Below, one piece after another: positions 15,724-24,051 of a stretch of DNA of 32,960 bases. The notes under the pieces are model-generated. The model did no database searches, was not told the origin of the DNA, and worked only from the letters and a program-made list of their open reading frames with translations. Within the stretch, counting starts at the first letter, position 1. The number at the start of each line of letters is the position of its first letter. The stretch comes from Ilyobacter polytropus (GTDB lineage Bacteria; Fusobacteriota; Fusobacteriia; Fusobacteriales; Fusobacteriaceae). The stretch is from assembly GCA_003246855.1 (NCBI GenBank), contig QKCP01000154.1, positions 1-32,960 of the forward strand. Reading direction: 5' to 3'. The translations under genes were made by a program, and so were the position numbers.

Positions 15724-15753
15724 AAAAAACAGAGCCAAAAACTCTGTTTTTTT
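15724..15753 (+). terminator. Intrinsic terminator after biotin ligase
   Basis: Stem AAAAACAGAG (15725-15734) with CTCTGTTTTT (15742-15751), 7-nt loop, T-run. Confidence 0.88.
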
Positions 15754-15926
15754 ATGTAGGATTTTATATGTGAATGATGTATAAATTCAATAAAAAGTGT
15801 CTAAACTTCATATGTAGCTATATCGATTTTAGTACTGTGTGTTTTTGTCTCGACGGATGTAAAATATTTACGTAATCAAATTCAGAGTTGATTTAGAGTA
15901 TTTGTATTTGAAGTAGAGGTGATAAT

Positions 15927-16922
15927 ATGAAAAAATCTGAGCTGAATCTAAAATTAAAAAACTATGCTAAACCGGATACGAAGAAATCGGTTATTCAAAT
16001 TTCAACAACATTTTTACTCTATGCTGGGCTGATAGTAGCCATGTATATCAATATGAAAAAGGGATACTCATACTGGATAACGCTATTATTATCAGTAATT
16101 GCGGGCGGGTTTCTTGTCAGGATATTTATTATTTTTCATGATTGTTCCCACCAGTCATTTTTTACTTCACCTCGAGCCTGTATAATTGTGGGAAACATAT
16201 GTGGAATTCTTACTTTTACAGCATATTCAGATTGGAGGAAGGCGCATGCGATCCACCATGCAAGTGTGGCGAATTTGGAAAAGAGGGGAGTAGGAGATGT
16301 GTGGACTATGACTGTAGCAGAGTATGTTTCCGCCACTAAATTCAAACGGGCACAGTATAGGTTGTATAGAAACCCGGTTTTTCACTTTTTAATTGCACCG
16401 ACGCTTCTTTTCCTAGTTATGAATAGATTCTATAAAAATTACAGTAAAAAGAAGGAGAAAATCAGCATTATTTTTATGAATTTAATGATAATTTTTATAT
16501 TTGTTATAGCATATTTTACTATAGGTATTAAAAATTACATTGCAATACAGTTGCCTATTCTATTTTTTGCTAGTAGTATAGGAGTATGGTTTTTTTATAT
16601 ACAGCACCAATTTGCAAATGTATATTGGGCTCACAATGAAACTTGGGACCCGTTTAGGGCTGCCATGGAGGGAAGTTCTTATTACAAGGTCCCAACTCTG
16701 TTGGATTGGCTCTCTGGACATATAGGGTACCACCATATACATCATCTAAACCCTAGAATCCCCAATTACAACCTAAAAAAGTGTTATAACGATATATTAG
16801 AACTACATGAAATAGTACCTATAACTATATTAAAGGGGTTTAAATCTATATTCCTTCAATTATACGATGAGCAGCAAAAAAAACTGGTAAGTTTTTCAAA
16901 ATTAAAAGAACAAATCAAATGA
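15927..16922 (+). CDS. Membrane fatty acid desaturase
   Basis: 331 residues, membrane-embedded diiron enzyme that inserts a double bond into acyl chains using O2. Three His boxes are in the expected order and spacing: H71-DCSH75, H107-AIHH111 and, near the C-terminus, HHIHH (269-273). Hydrophobic segments at about 25-42, 50-70, 138-150 and 178-225 surround them. An RBS-like AGAGGTGAT precedes the ATG. The length and box pattern fit acyl-lipid or acyl-CoA delta desaturases. O2 dependence is unexpected beside an anaerobe-like gene set. The next gene starts 36 bp downstream, so the two may be co-transcribed. Confidence 0.9.
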   Translation: MKKSELNLKLKNYAKPDTKKSVIQISTTFLLYAGLIVAMYINMKKGYSYWITLLLSVIAGGFLVRIFIIFHDCSHQSFFTSPRACIIVGNICGILTFTAYSDWRKAHAIHHASVANLEKRGVGDVWTMTVAEYVSATKFKRAQYRLYRNPVFHFLIAPTLLFLVMNRFYKNYSKKKEKISIIFMNLMIIFIFVIAYFTIGIKNYIAIQLPILFFASSIGVWFFYIQHQFANVYWAHNETWDPFRAAMEGSSYYKVPTLLDWLSGHIGYHHIHHLNPRIPNYNLKKCYNDILELHEIVPITILKGFKSIFLQLYDEQQKKLVSFSKLKEQIK

Positions 16923-16957
16923 TCTGTTTACAAAAAACAACTTGGCGGGAGGAATTT

Positions 16958-17329
16958 ATGAAAATAAAGACATACATGTCAGATCCAGAATGGAGCAGCA
17001 GTTTTATAGGGAAGTTTATTTATATCTACAAGAGCAAGGGAACTTTAGAATGGAATGACGATAGAATAGTATATGTTGACAAAAAAAGAAAAATAGAGAT
17101 CCAAAAAAATTCTATAAAGCAATTAGGACTAGGTAATTATTCCAGGGCAGCCAAACCCATAAGATTGGATTATATAGAAATAGTTTTTGAAAATGATAAA
17201 TTTCAAAATGAAAGTCTTTTTTTTACCCCTATTATTCCGAACAGCAATCCATGGTTTACGCCTGTGTGGCAAACTGACAAATACTTGAAAGAGTGCCTTG
17301 AAGAAATAAAAAAGTGGAGGCACTCATAA
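16958..17329 (+). CDS. Unknown protein, 123 residues, possible PH-like fold
   Basis: ATG 16958 follows GGGAGGA; an earlier ATG at 16919 overlaps the desaturase stop and has no RBS. The sequence has probable strands GTLEWNDDRIVYV, KRKIEIQKNSIKQLGLG, RLDYIEIVF and SLFFTPI followed by a C-terminal helix LKECLEEIKKW, a strand/helix order typical of small PH-like or GRAM-like modules, but this is not firm. Near the desaturase; role unknown. Confidence 0.55.
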   Translation: MKIKTYMSDPEWSSSFIGKFIYIYKSKGTLEWNDDRIVYVDKKRKIEIQKNSIKQLGLGNYSRAAKPIRLDYIEIVFENDKFQNESLFFTPIIPNSNPWFTPVWQTDKYLKECLEEIKKWRHS

Positions 17330-17499
17330 CTAAAGACAGATATGTAGAGTATAAAGACGACTATAGATATTTTCCCATCTTGGAGAGAATTATCAACACG
17401 AATTTTCAGTATGGAAATAATATCTGAAAAGCAGACTTTTTACTTTTAAATAGCATAAAATTTCAAATAATGAGATACGCCAAAGAAAGGGTGAGGAAA

Positions 17500-18045
17500 T
17501 TGGATTTTATTGAACTGGCGAACTTACGCCGTAGCACAAGGGATTATTCCGATAGAGTAGTGGACAGGGATAAAATAATGAGGTGCGTAGAAGCTGCTAG
17601 GATGGCTCCATCGGCCTGCAACTCCCAGCCGTGGCATTTTATAGTAGTGGACGATCCGGAACTAAAGGATATGGTGGCTTCAGCTACACTTTTGATGGGG
17701 ACTGGGTTAAACAGCTTCGTAAAGGGAGCCCCTGTTATTGTGGCGGTAGTAAATGAGAATGCAAATATGAGGTCTAAGGTAGGAGGATTCATAAAGGGTA
17801 AAAATTTCGATCTAATAGATATAGGCATAGCAGCAGAGCACTTTTGCCTCCAGGCGGCGGCGGAGGGTCTCGGGACATGCATATTGGGGTGGTTCAATGA
17901 GGGGTTGGTAAAAAAACTTCTCGATGTACCCAAGCTCAAGAAGGTGCCACTCCTAATAACTTTGGGGTATGAAAAAACTGGGAGCACAGCTGTAAAAGTC
18001 AGGAAAAGCATAGAAGATATATCAAGTTTTAATAAGTACAAGTAA
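17500..18045 (+). CDS. Nitroreductase family protein
   Basis: 181 residues if translation starts at TTG 17500 (MDFIELANLRRSTRDYSD), which is the usual family start; the ATG at 17470 has no RBS. FMN-dependent NAD(P)H oxidoreductase fold: RRSTRDY (FMN phosphate), AARMAPSACNSQPWHFIVV, then IGIAAEHFCLQAAAEGLGTCILGWFNE near 120-147. Likely dimeric and cytoplasmic, substrate unassigned. Compared with the nitroreductase at 28972-29484, it has the same core but different ends. A terminator follows. Confidence 0.88.
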   Translation: MDFIELANLRRSTRDYSDRVVDRDKIMRCVEAARMAPSACNSQPWHFIVVDDPELKDMVASATLLMGTGLNSFVKGAPVIVAVVNENANMRSKVGGFIKGKNFDLIDIGIAAEHFCLQAAAEGLGTCILGWFNEGLVKKLLDVPKLKKVPLLITLGYEKTGSTAVKVRKSIEDISSFNKYK

Positions 18046-18064
18046 AATGAGAAATTCACTTTAT

Positions 18065-18088
18065 AAGGGGGAGACCCCTTTTTTTATT
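18065..18088 (+). terminator. Intrinsic terminator after nitroreductase
   Basis: AAGGGG (18065-18070) and CCCCTT (18075-18080) with loop GAGA and a T-run. Confidence 0.8.
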
Positions 18089-18184
18089 TACTACAAACTA
18101 AGCTGTTATTTTTAGATTTTTTCAAAATTTTTTGCAGTTGAAAAAAGACAAAAGCTTTTACAAAAATAATTCTAAAAGAAACTG

Positions 18185-18213
18185 TTGACATTTTTAATTT
18201 GATATAGTATCTT
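18185..18213 (+). promoter_or_regulatory. Promoter of the GH31 gene
   Basis: TTGACA (18185-18190), 17-nt spacer, TATCTT (18208-18213). Start near 18220. Confidence 0.65.
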
Positions 18214-18222
18214 TTTAGCAGA

Positions 18223-18244
18223 GGTTAAACGTTAAACCGTTTAA
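18223..18244. promoter_or_regulatory. LacI-type operator(s) at the GH31 start site
   Basis: GGTTAAACGTTAAACC (18223-18238) is a 14-of-16 palindrome centred on CG, the layout of LacI/GalR operators, and lies just after the -10 box. It overlaps a second, odd-centred palindrome TTAAACCGTTTAA (18232-18244). Carbohydrate-responsive repression of the glucosidase is likely; the regulator is not in the window. Confidence 0.6.
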
Positions 18245-18366
18245 AATTACTAAGGAAATGAATGTGCCTATATCAAGGTAAAATTTTTTACAATGTTGCG
18301 CACACGGGTGCTAAAGAAAAGCAAAACTTCTTTTTAACTTAGATAATAATACGGTAGGAGTCGGGG

Positions 18367-18402
18367 ATGAATCATGTAATAAAAAAGAAAATATACATGT
18401 AA
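18367..18402 (+). other. Possible leader peptide ORF before GH31
   Basis: ATG 18367 lies 6 nt after AGGAG and encodes MNHVIKKKIYM and stop at 18400-18402, in the long GH31 leader (about 18220-18462). Too short to judge coding potential. Confidence 0.3.
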
Positions 18403-18462
18403 AAAGGCGTAGTAAAAAAAGATAAAAATAAAATTATTATATAAAAAGTATAGGGGGAGACA

Positions 18463-20739
18463 ATGATAAAAAATACTATTTATTCGTTTGAAAATGAGGG
18501 GAAAAAACTTTATGTGGAATTTTATACTGAAGAGATAGTAAGATTTTATTACGGAGCTGAGATAAGGGAAAGCATTACAGATGCTGTTATCCTAAAGCCT
18601 GGGAGTGTAGCTGTCGAGACAAGCGATAACTTCATAAAAGGGAGCAAATTTGACATAGAGATAAGCGATAACTTGCTGGTGAAGATTTTCGACAAATCAG
18701 GGAGTGTTATTTTAGAAGATGTATCGGTGGAGTTTTCCGTTACAGAGTTCCATAAAACTAAGGTAAATGATTTAGAAAATATTGAGGCAACTTTAGCTGG
18801 AGAAGAAAAGAAAAAGGTATTCGCAATAGAAGTTGAAAAGAAATTGAATTGGGAAAAGGGATTTTATGGCTTAGGGGAGAAATACGGGCATATAAACTTG
18901 ATGGATAACTATACAGAAAACTGGAATACAGATGTTTTGGGGCTGTCTCCTATTCATCATTCCGCTCAAAATGCATACCACACTTCTATCCCATTTTATA
19001 TTGGGATGAACGAAAAAAAATCATACGGTATATACTATGACAACTCATACAGGACGTTTTTTGATTTCAAAAAATATTCAGACAATGTAAAGTTTAAAGC
19101 AGATGGAGGGGACCTTGACTATTACTTTATATATGGAGAGAATGTAGCGGAAGTAGTGGAGAATTATGGAAAATTAACAGGAACAGTTAAGTTACCTAGA
19201 AAGGATTTTTTGGGATACCAGCAGTGTAGATGGAGTTACATGGACACAGAAGAGGTGTTGGATATAGCTAGAAAGCTAAGAGGGAATGATGTCCCGGCAG
19301 ACGTGATTTACCTTGATATTGACTATATGCAGGACTACAAGGTTTTTACAGTGGACTCAAAACGATTTAAAGAATTTAAAAACATGACTGAGAAGCTTCA
19401 CGAGATGGGGTTTAAACTGGTGGTCATAATCGATCCTGGCGTGAAGGTGGAAGATGGATATGAGGTTTATGACGAGGCAATAGAAAAAGACTATTTTGTC
19501 AAAGATGAAAACGGAGAAGTGTATGTAGGGAAAGTTTGGCCTGGAGACAGTTCCTTCCCGGACTACTTGAGAAGTGAGGTAAGAGAATGGTGGGGGGAAC
19601 TGCACAGAAAGTTAACTGATATCGGTGTAGACGGGATATGGAACGATATGAACGAAGCCTCTGACATGTCAACGGAAACAAAAACTCTACCGGAAACAAC
19701 TTATCATATCGATGACAAAGGGGAAAAAAGACTTCAAAAAGAGATACATAACTTATATGGGCATTACGAGGCGATCGCTACATACGAGGGGTTGAAAAAG
19801 ATACAAAAGACAAGACCATTTGTCCTGACCAGGTCAGCTTCTGCAGGGACACAAAGGTACTCTGCCTTGTGGACTGGGGACAACTCTTCCGTGTGGGAAC
19901 ATCTAGAGGGGAGCATCCCCATGCTTTTAAACCTCGGGTTAAGCGGGTACAGCTATGTCGGGTCAGATATAGGCGGATTTATAGAAGACGGTAACGGGGA
20001 GCTTCTTGCAAGGTGGACGCAACTGGGAGTGTTTTATCCTTTCTGTAGAAATCACAGTGTGATAAATTCACTTCACCAGGAACCATGGTCGTTTGGGGAA
20101 AAAATCCTGGCTATTACAAGAAAGTACATAAAATTAAGGTACAGTCTAATAACTCATTTGTATAATTTATTCAGGGAAAGCAGCCTTAAAGGGACTCCGG
20201 TAATGAGACCGCTGTTCTATCATTATCAAAATGACAGTAAAACATTTAATATAACAGACCAATTTTTATTTGGGGAAGATTTGCTTATAGCACCAATTAT
20301 AAGACCTAAAACAGAGACAAGGATGATATACCTGCCTGCAGGAGTGTGGTATGATTATTTTACAGAAGAAAAATATGAAGGTGGGAAATACATAATAAAG
20401 AACGCTAAATTAGACGAGCTGCCTATATTTGTAAAAGAAGGCGCCATAATGCTTAAAAACAAAGAGATGAACTATATCGGAGAGAAAAAAGAGAATTATG
20501 AAATCCACGTGTATGCAGGACAAATTAGCGAAAAAGAATTTTACTTTGATGACGGGCTGACTTTTGATTATGAGAATGGAAAATATAGCCTAATAAATGT
20601 AAAATTAAACTACGAAACAGTTGAGATAAAAAATATAGTGGACAATTATGATATTGGAAATATCGATCTAGTCATCCACAGGGACAGAAAAGTGGAAAAG
20701 GTAGAAAACGTCTCTTTTGATAAAACTTATTCCATATAA
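18463..20739 (+). CDS. GH31 family alpha-glucosidase
   Basis: Retaining alpha-glycosidase, 758 residues, no signal peptide, so acts in the cytoplasm on imported sugars. N-terminal beta domain (about 1-245), then a catalytic barrel from DYYFIYG. The nucleophile is D395 in DGIWNDMNEAS and the acid/base is D473 in LWTGDN. YVGSDIGGF (about 500) and FCRNHSVINSLHQEPW are also typical, followed by C-terminal beta domains with DELPIFVKEGAIM and the segment QISEKEFYFDDGLTFDY. RBS GGGGGA before ATG 18463. Probably alpha-1,4/1,6-glucosidase; alpha-xylosidase activity cannot be excluded. A LacI-type operator at the promoter suggests sugar control. Confidence 0.93.
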   Translation: MIKNTIYSFENEGKKLYVEFYTEEIVRFYYGAEIRESITDAVILKPGSVAVETSDNFIKGSKFDIEISDNLLVKIFDKSGSVILEDVSVEFSVTEFHKTKVNDLENIEATLAGEEKKKVFAIEVEKKLNWEKGFYGLGEKYGHINLMDNYTENWNTDVLGLSPIHHSAQNAYHTSIPFYIGMNEKKSYGIYYDNSYRTFFDFKKYSDNVKFKADGGDLDYYFIYGENVAEVVENYGKLTGTVKLPRKDFLGYQQCRWSYMDTEEVLDIARKLRGNDVPADVIYLDIDYMQDYKVFTVDSKRFKEFKNMTEKLHEMGFKLVVIIDPGVKVEDGYEVYDEAIEKDYFVKDENGEVYVGKVWPGDSSFPDYLRSEVREWWGELHRKLTDIGVDGIWNDMNEASDMSTETKTLPETTYHIDDKGEKRLQKEIHNLYGHYEAIATYEGLKKIQKTRPFVLTRSASAGTQRYSALWTGDNSSVWEHLEGSIPMLLNLGLSGYSYVGSDIGGFIEDGNGELLARWTQLGVFYPFCRNHSVINSLHQEPWSFGEKILAITRKYIKLRYSLITHLYNLFRESSLKGTPVMRPLFYHYQNDSKTFNITDQFLFGEDLLIAPIIRPKTETRMIYLPAGVWYDYFTEEKYEGGKYIIKNAKLDELPIFVKEGAIMLKNKEMNYIGEKKENYEIHVYAGQISEKEFYFDDGLTFDYENGKYSLINVKLNYETVEIKNIVDNYDIGNIDLVIHRDRKVEKVENVSFDKTYSI

Positions 20740-20796
20740 TAATAGCTTCACATAATCTAAGAGTGATTTCAAAAGTGGATAAATTCATAGGTATTT

Positions 20797-20842
20797 TTAA
20801 AAGCAACTACCCTAATTAGGGTAGTTGCTTTTAATTTTAAAG
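20797..20842 (+). terminator. Intrinsic terminator after GH31, 38-bp perfect palindrome
   Basis: Bases 20797-20834 are a perfect palindrome with 19-nt arms (centre CCTAA/TTAGG at 20811-20820). A T-rich tail follows. Confidence 0.9.
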
Positions 20843-20858
20843 TATAAAAATCGAAATC

Positions 20859-20890
20859 TTCACAAAAGGGTCACAAAGGTAGAGTAGAAT
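20859..20890 (+). promoter_or_regulatory. Activator-type promoter with direct repeats, Pho-box-like
   Basis: TTCACA (20859-20864), 5 nt, GTCACA (20870-20875): the TCACAAA core repeats with an 11-bp period (20860 and 20871), one helical turn. It occupies the -35 region of a -10 box TAGAAT (20885-20890), with no good -35 hexamer. That layout is typical of PhoP/PhoB-like response regulators. The inference is strengthened by the downstream polyphosphate enzyme but is not proven. Confidence 0.45.
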
Positions 20891-20924
20891 ATAGTAAACA
20901 CAGAATGAAAGGATGTGGCAGATT

Positions 20925-21155
20925 ATGTGGAACTGGTGTTACGGTATCGGTAGCGGTGGTTTTTTTGGATGGGGCGGAGGCTTCTTGATGATGCTTTGGC
21001 CTATACTCATAGTGTTTATAGTTTTTTATCTGTTCAAAAAGAACAAAGGTTTAGACGATGACCGCTCGGCTATTAGGATTTTAGAAGAAGAGTATGCAAG
21101 GGGGAATATCACTAGAGAAGAATTTTTAGAGAGAAAGCAAAATATTTTGAAATGA
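20925..21155 (+). CDS. SHOCT domain membrane protein
   Basis: 76 residues: a Gly/Trp/aromatic-rich N-terminus (MWNWCYGIGSGGFFGWGGG), one transmembrane helix (FLMMLWPILIVFIVFYLF), a KKNKGLDDD linker, then a C-terminal SHOCT helix pair (AIRILEEEYARGNITREEFLERKQNIL). I prefer ATG 20925 over 20913, because AAGGA runs straight into the first ATG. SHOCT proteins of this type are inner-membrane, often oligomeric, function unknown. First gene before PPK2, with a terminator in between. Confidence 0.85.
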   Translation: MWNWCYGIGSGGFFGWGGGFLMMLWPILIVFIVFYLFKKNKGLDDDRSAIRILEEEYARGNITREEFLERKQNILK

Positions 21156-21174
21156 ATTTTAAATTTTAAAATCA

Positions 21175-21213
21175 GATATACAAAAAGGAGCCGAGGGCTC
21201 CTTTTTGTATATT
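21175..21213 (+). terminator. Terminator/attenuator between SHOCT gene and PPK2 gene
   Basis: A stem of at least 15 bp (21178-21192 with 21196-21210, triloop GAG) carries a T-run inside its right arm. The next ATG is only 35 nt downstream, with no promoter in between, so the polyphosphate gene likely depends on readthrough. Confidence 0.75.
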
Positions 21214-21246
21214 AAAAGAAGTTTGATTTGTTAGGAGGAGTAGGAG

Positions 21247-22713
21247 ATGTTTGAAGTAAAAAAACAAGAGAAGATAAAAAACAAAGAGTACAATTCTGAA
21301 ATGGAAGAGCTTAGAAGGGACCTGGCTAGGTTACAAAGAAAAGCGAGAGAGCTGGATATTCCTATACTGGTCATATTTGAAGGTATGAATGCAGTGGGAA
21401 AAGGTGCGGTTATAAATGAGATACTTCTTTCTCTTGATCCTAAATTCTATATTATTTACTCTAACAACAGTGAAACGGAAGAGGATATGTTTAGACCTTT
21501 TTTCTGGAAGTTTTGGATGAACCTACCTAAAAAAGGGGAGATAGGGATATTCGATAGGAGCTGGTACTATTCATTAGCCAAAAATGTTTATAATAAAGAA
21601 ATTACTAAAGAGGAGTATGAGAGAAGATATCAAGAGATAGTAGATACAGAAAAATTTCTAAAAGATAACGGGATGATTATAGTAAAATTTTTCCTATATA
21701 TATCAAAGAAAGAACAGAAAAAGAGGTTTGAAAAGCTTGAGGACAACATATCTACTTCATGGAGAGTGACGAAAGAGGACTGGAACAGTCATAAAAACTT
21801 TGAAAGAATAAGCGACATTTATGAAGATATTTTGGATAAGACCAACTCCGAATTTCACTCTTGGGATTTGGTCTGCTCAGAAAACCTTAAAAATGCCAAG
21901 CTTGAGGTTTTTGAAAAACTGGTTTATGATCTTGGTGAAAAGTTGCAGGAAAAAAACGCAAGCAAACCAGTAGAACTGGAAAATCCCAAAAAAGCATATG
22001 ATCTGGACCTAGTTGATCTTAACCAAGACGTGTCGAAAGATTATTACGAGAAAAAACTTAAAAAATACCAAAAGAAACTTCTTGAGTTGGAACATGAGAT
22101 ATACACAAAGAGGATCCCTGTTATACTTGCATACGAAGGGTGGGATGCCGGCGGCAAGGGAGGAAACATAAAAAGGGTGGTTGAAAGACTGGATCCAAGA
22201 GGGTATGATGTTATACCGATTTCCGCCCCGAATGATTTAGAGAAAAAATACAACTATCTGTGGCGCTTCTGGAACTGTATCCCTAAGGGAGGACACATAG
22301 CCGTATTCGACAGGACCTGGTATGGAAGGGTGCTGGTAGAGAGGGTGGAGGGATTTTGTTTAGAAGCTGATTGGAAAAGGGCCTACAGGGAAATAAATTT
22401 GACTGAAAAGCAGTGGGTTGATGACGGAGTACTTCTATTAAAGTTCTGGATTCAAATTGACAAGGATGAGCAGTTGAAGAGGTTTAAGGAGAGGGAAGAA
22501 AAGGAGTACAAGAGGTGGAAGATAACGGATGAGGATTGGCGCAACCGCGAGAAATGGGATGATTACAAAGTTGCCGTGGAGGAGATGCTGGCCAGAACCG
22601 ACACAGAGTACGCCCCTTGGCATGTGATAGAGGGAAACTCCAAATGGTTCGCCAGGCTGAAGGTGCTTGAGACAGTTGTTGAGACCATAGAAGAAAGGCT
22701 GGCAAAAAAATAA
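21247..22713 (+). CDS. pap: Two-domain polyphosphate kinase 2 (polyphosphate:AMP phosphotransferase)
   Basis: 488 residues made of two PPK2 domains, the class II arrangement that phosphorylates AMP to ADP with polyphosphate. The C-terminal domain has the full Walker A GWDAGGKG with W299 and D300, followed by RVVERLDPRGYDVIPISAP and DRTWYGRVLVERV. The N-terminal copy has GMNAVGKG with N48 where the catalytic Asp would be, then FDRSWYYSLAKNV. So the C-terminal half is likely catalytic and the N-terminal half structural. RBS AGGAGGAG. First of a gene string with AlkD (31 bp downstream). AMP versus other nucleotide specificity cannot be read from sequence. Confidence 0.9.
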   Translation: MFEVKKQEKIKNKEYNSEMEELRRDLARLQRKARELDIPILVIFEGMNAVGKGAVINEILLSLDPKFYIIYSNNSETEEDMFRPFFWKFWMNLPKKGEIGIFDRSWYYSLAKNVYNKEITKEEYERRYQEIVDTEKFLKDNGMIIVKFFLYISKKEQKKRFEKLEDNISTSWRVTKEDWNSHKNFERISDIYEDILDKTNSEFHSWDLVCSENLKNAKLEVFEKLVYDLGEKLQEKNASKPVELENPKKAYDLDLVDLNQDVSKDYYEKKLKKYQKKLLELEHEIYTKRIPVILAYEGWDAGGKGGNIKRVVERLDPRGYDVIPISAPNDLEKKYNYLWRFWNCIPKGGHIAVFDRTWYGRVLVERVEGFCLEADWKRAYREINLTEKQWVDDGVLLLKFWIQIDKDEQLKRFKEREEKEYKRWKITDEDWRNREKWDDYKVAVEEMLARTDTEYAPWHVIEGNSKWFARLKVLETVVETIEERLAKK

Positions 22714-22744
22714 AGATTAAGGGACATATTTTTGGAGGTAGAGT

Positions 22745-23458
22745 TTGAACTATTTAGAAAACATAAAAAAAGAGCTTAATTCATATGCTGATGAGGAGAA
22801 ATCTAAGAATTCAGCCAGATTTTTTAAAACAAAAAAAGGTGAGTACGGACACGGAGACAAATTTATCGGGATAACTGTGCCCACACAGAGGAGAATAGCA
22901 AAAAAATTTTATAGAGACATCCCCATGAATGATGTGGTGAGTTTGGTGAATAACGAAATACATGAATACCGTCTCACAGCCCTTTTATTGATGGTTTACA
23001 AGTATGAGAATTCCAGCAATGAAGACGAGAAAACCTATATAGTCAGGACTTATTTGGATAACTTATCCAGGGTGAATAACTGGGATCTAGTAGATTCATC
23101 CGCGCAGAAACTGCTCGGACCGTATCTTTTAAACCGTGAAAAAGACCTCCTGTATAAGTTTGCAGAGTCAAGCGACCTGTGGAAACAGCGTATTGCGGTT
23201 ATGACAACATTTCACTTTATAAAAAAAGGCCAGTACCAGGACACTCTGAAGCTGGCTGAAATCTTGCTCAACCACAAGCATGACTTAATACACAAGGCCG
23301 TTGGGTGGATGCTGAGAGAGATAGGCGAGATGGATTACCAAGTCGAGTACGAATTTTTGAGAAAGCAATATAAAAATATGCCGAGAACCATGCTCCGCTA
23401 TGCCATAGAAAAATTTGAAGAAGATGTGAGGCAAGATTTTTTGAAGGGTAAGATTTAA
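22745..23458 (+). CDS. alkD: DNA alkylation repair protein AlkD-like
   Basis: 237 residues, helical HEAT-like repeats that wrap DNA and excise alkylated bases without base flipping. The active-site set of AlkD is visible: W113 and D117 in NNWDLVDSSA (AlkD W109/D113) and W188 in KAVGWML (AlkD W187). TTG start at 22745 with GGAGG at 22734-22738, 6 nt spacing; no ATG competes. Follows PPK2 by 31 bp and precedes the flavodoxin-fold gene by 14 bp, so co-transcribed. Assignment is strong, gene name by family. Confidence 0.9.
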   Translation: MNYLENIKKELNSYADEEKSKNSARFFKTKKGEYGHGDKFIGITVPTQRRIAKKFYRDIPMNDVVSLVNNEIHEYRLTALLLMVYKYENSSNEDEKTYIVRTYLDNLSRVNNWDLVDSSAQKLLGPYLLNREKDLLYKFAESSDLWKQRIAVMTTFHFIKKGQYQDTLKLAEILLNHKHDLIHKAVGWMLREIGEMDYQVEYEFLRKQYKNMPRTMLRYAIEKFEEDVRQDFLKGKI

Positions 23459-23472
23459 GAAAGGAGAAGGCT

Positions 23473-24051
23473 ATGAAAGCTTTATTGCTTAATGGAGAAA
23501 AGAATGCCGAAAATTCTTTAGAAAACTTTTCAAAAATTATTATAGAAGGGCTTAAAAATAATAATTACGTTGTAGATACTATGGTATTACATGAAAAAAA
23601 AATTGCTGACTGCATAGGCTGTTTCGGATGCTGGGTAAAAACCCCGGGTATTTGCATTATAGATGATTATGCACGGGAAGTAGCTAGGGCGTTCATTAAC
23701 TCGGATTTAGTTGTTTATTTAACTCCAGTAGTTTTTGGCGGCTATTCATACCAGCTTAAGAAGGCACTAGATAGAATGATACCGTTGATTTCCCCTTTTT
23801 TTATAGAAATCAACGGTGAGATACACCATAAGCCGCGATATGAAAAGTATCCATCAATTTTAGGGATAGGGGTGATGCCAGAATTAAAGGAGGAACAAAC
23901 AGAACTATTTATTAATTTGATTAAACGAAATAGCATTAATTTACACTCTCCAACTAATGAAAATAAGATTTTTAAAAGCGATGAAGATATAAATAGCATT
24001 CAACAAAGTATAAATGAATTATTGAAAAAAATAGGTGATAAAAATGAATAG
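23473..24051 (+). CDS. Flavodoxin-fold NAD(P)H oxidoreductase with Cys cluster
   Basis: 192 residues, FMN reductase/flavodoxin-like. It starts MKALLLNGEKNAENSLENF and has a Cys-rich stretch DCIGCFGCWVKTPGIC (C47, C50, C53, C61), the pattern of iron-sulfur flavoproteins/NADPH-dependent FMN reductases. LTPVVFGGYSYQLKKALDRM is the FMN-side helix. It overlaps the next gene by 8 bp. No electron partner is named; substrate unknown. Confidence 0.82.
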   Translation: MKALLLNGEKNAENSLENFSKIIIEGLKNNNYVVDTMVLHEKKIADCIGCFGCWVKTPGICIIDDYAREVARAFINSDLVVYLTPVVFGGYSYQLKKALDRMIPLISPFFIEINGEIHHKPRYEKYPSILGIGVMPELKEEQTELFINLIKRNSINLHSPTNENKIFKSDEDINSIQQSINELLKKIGDKNE

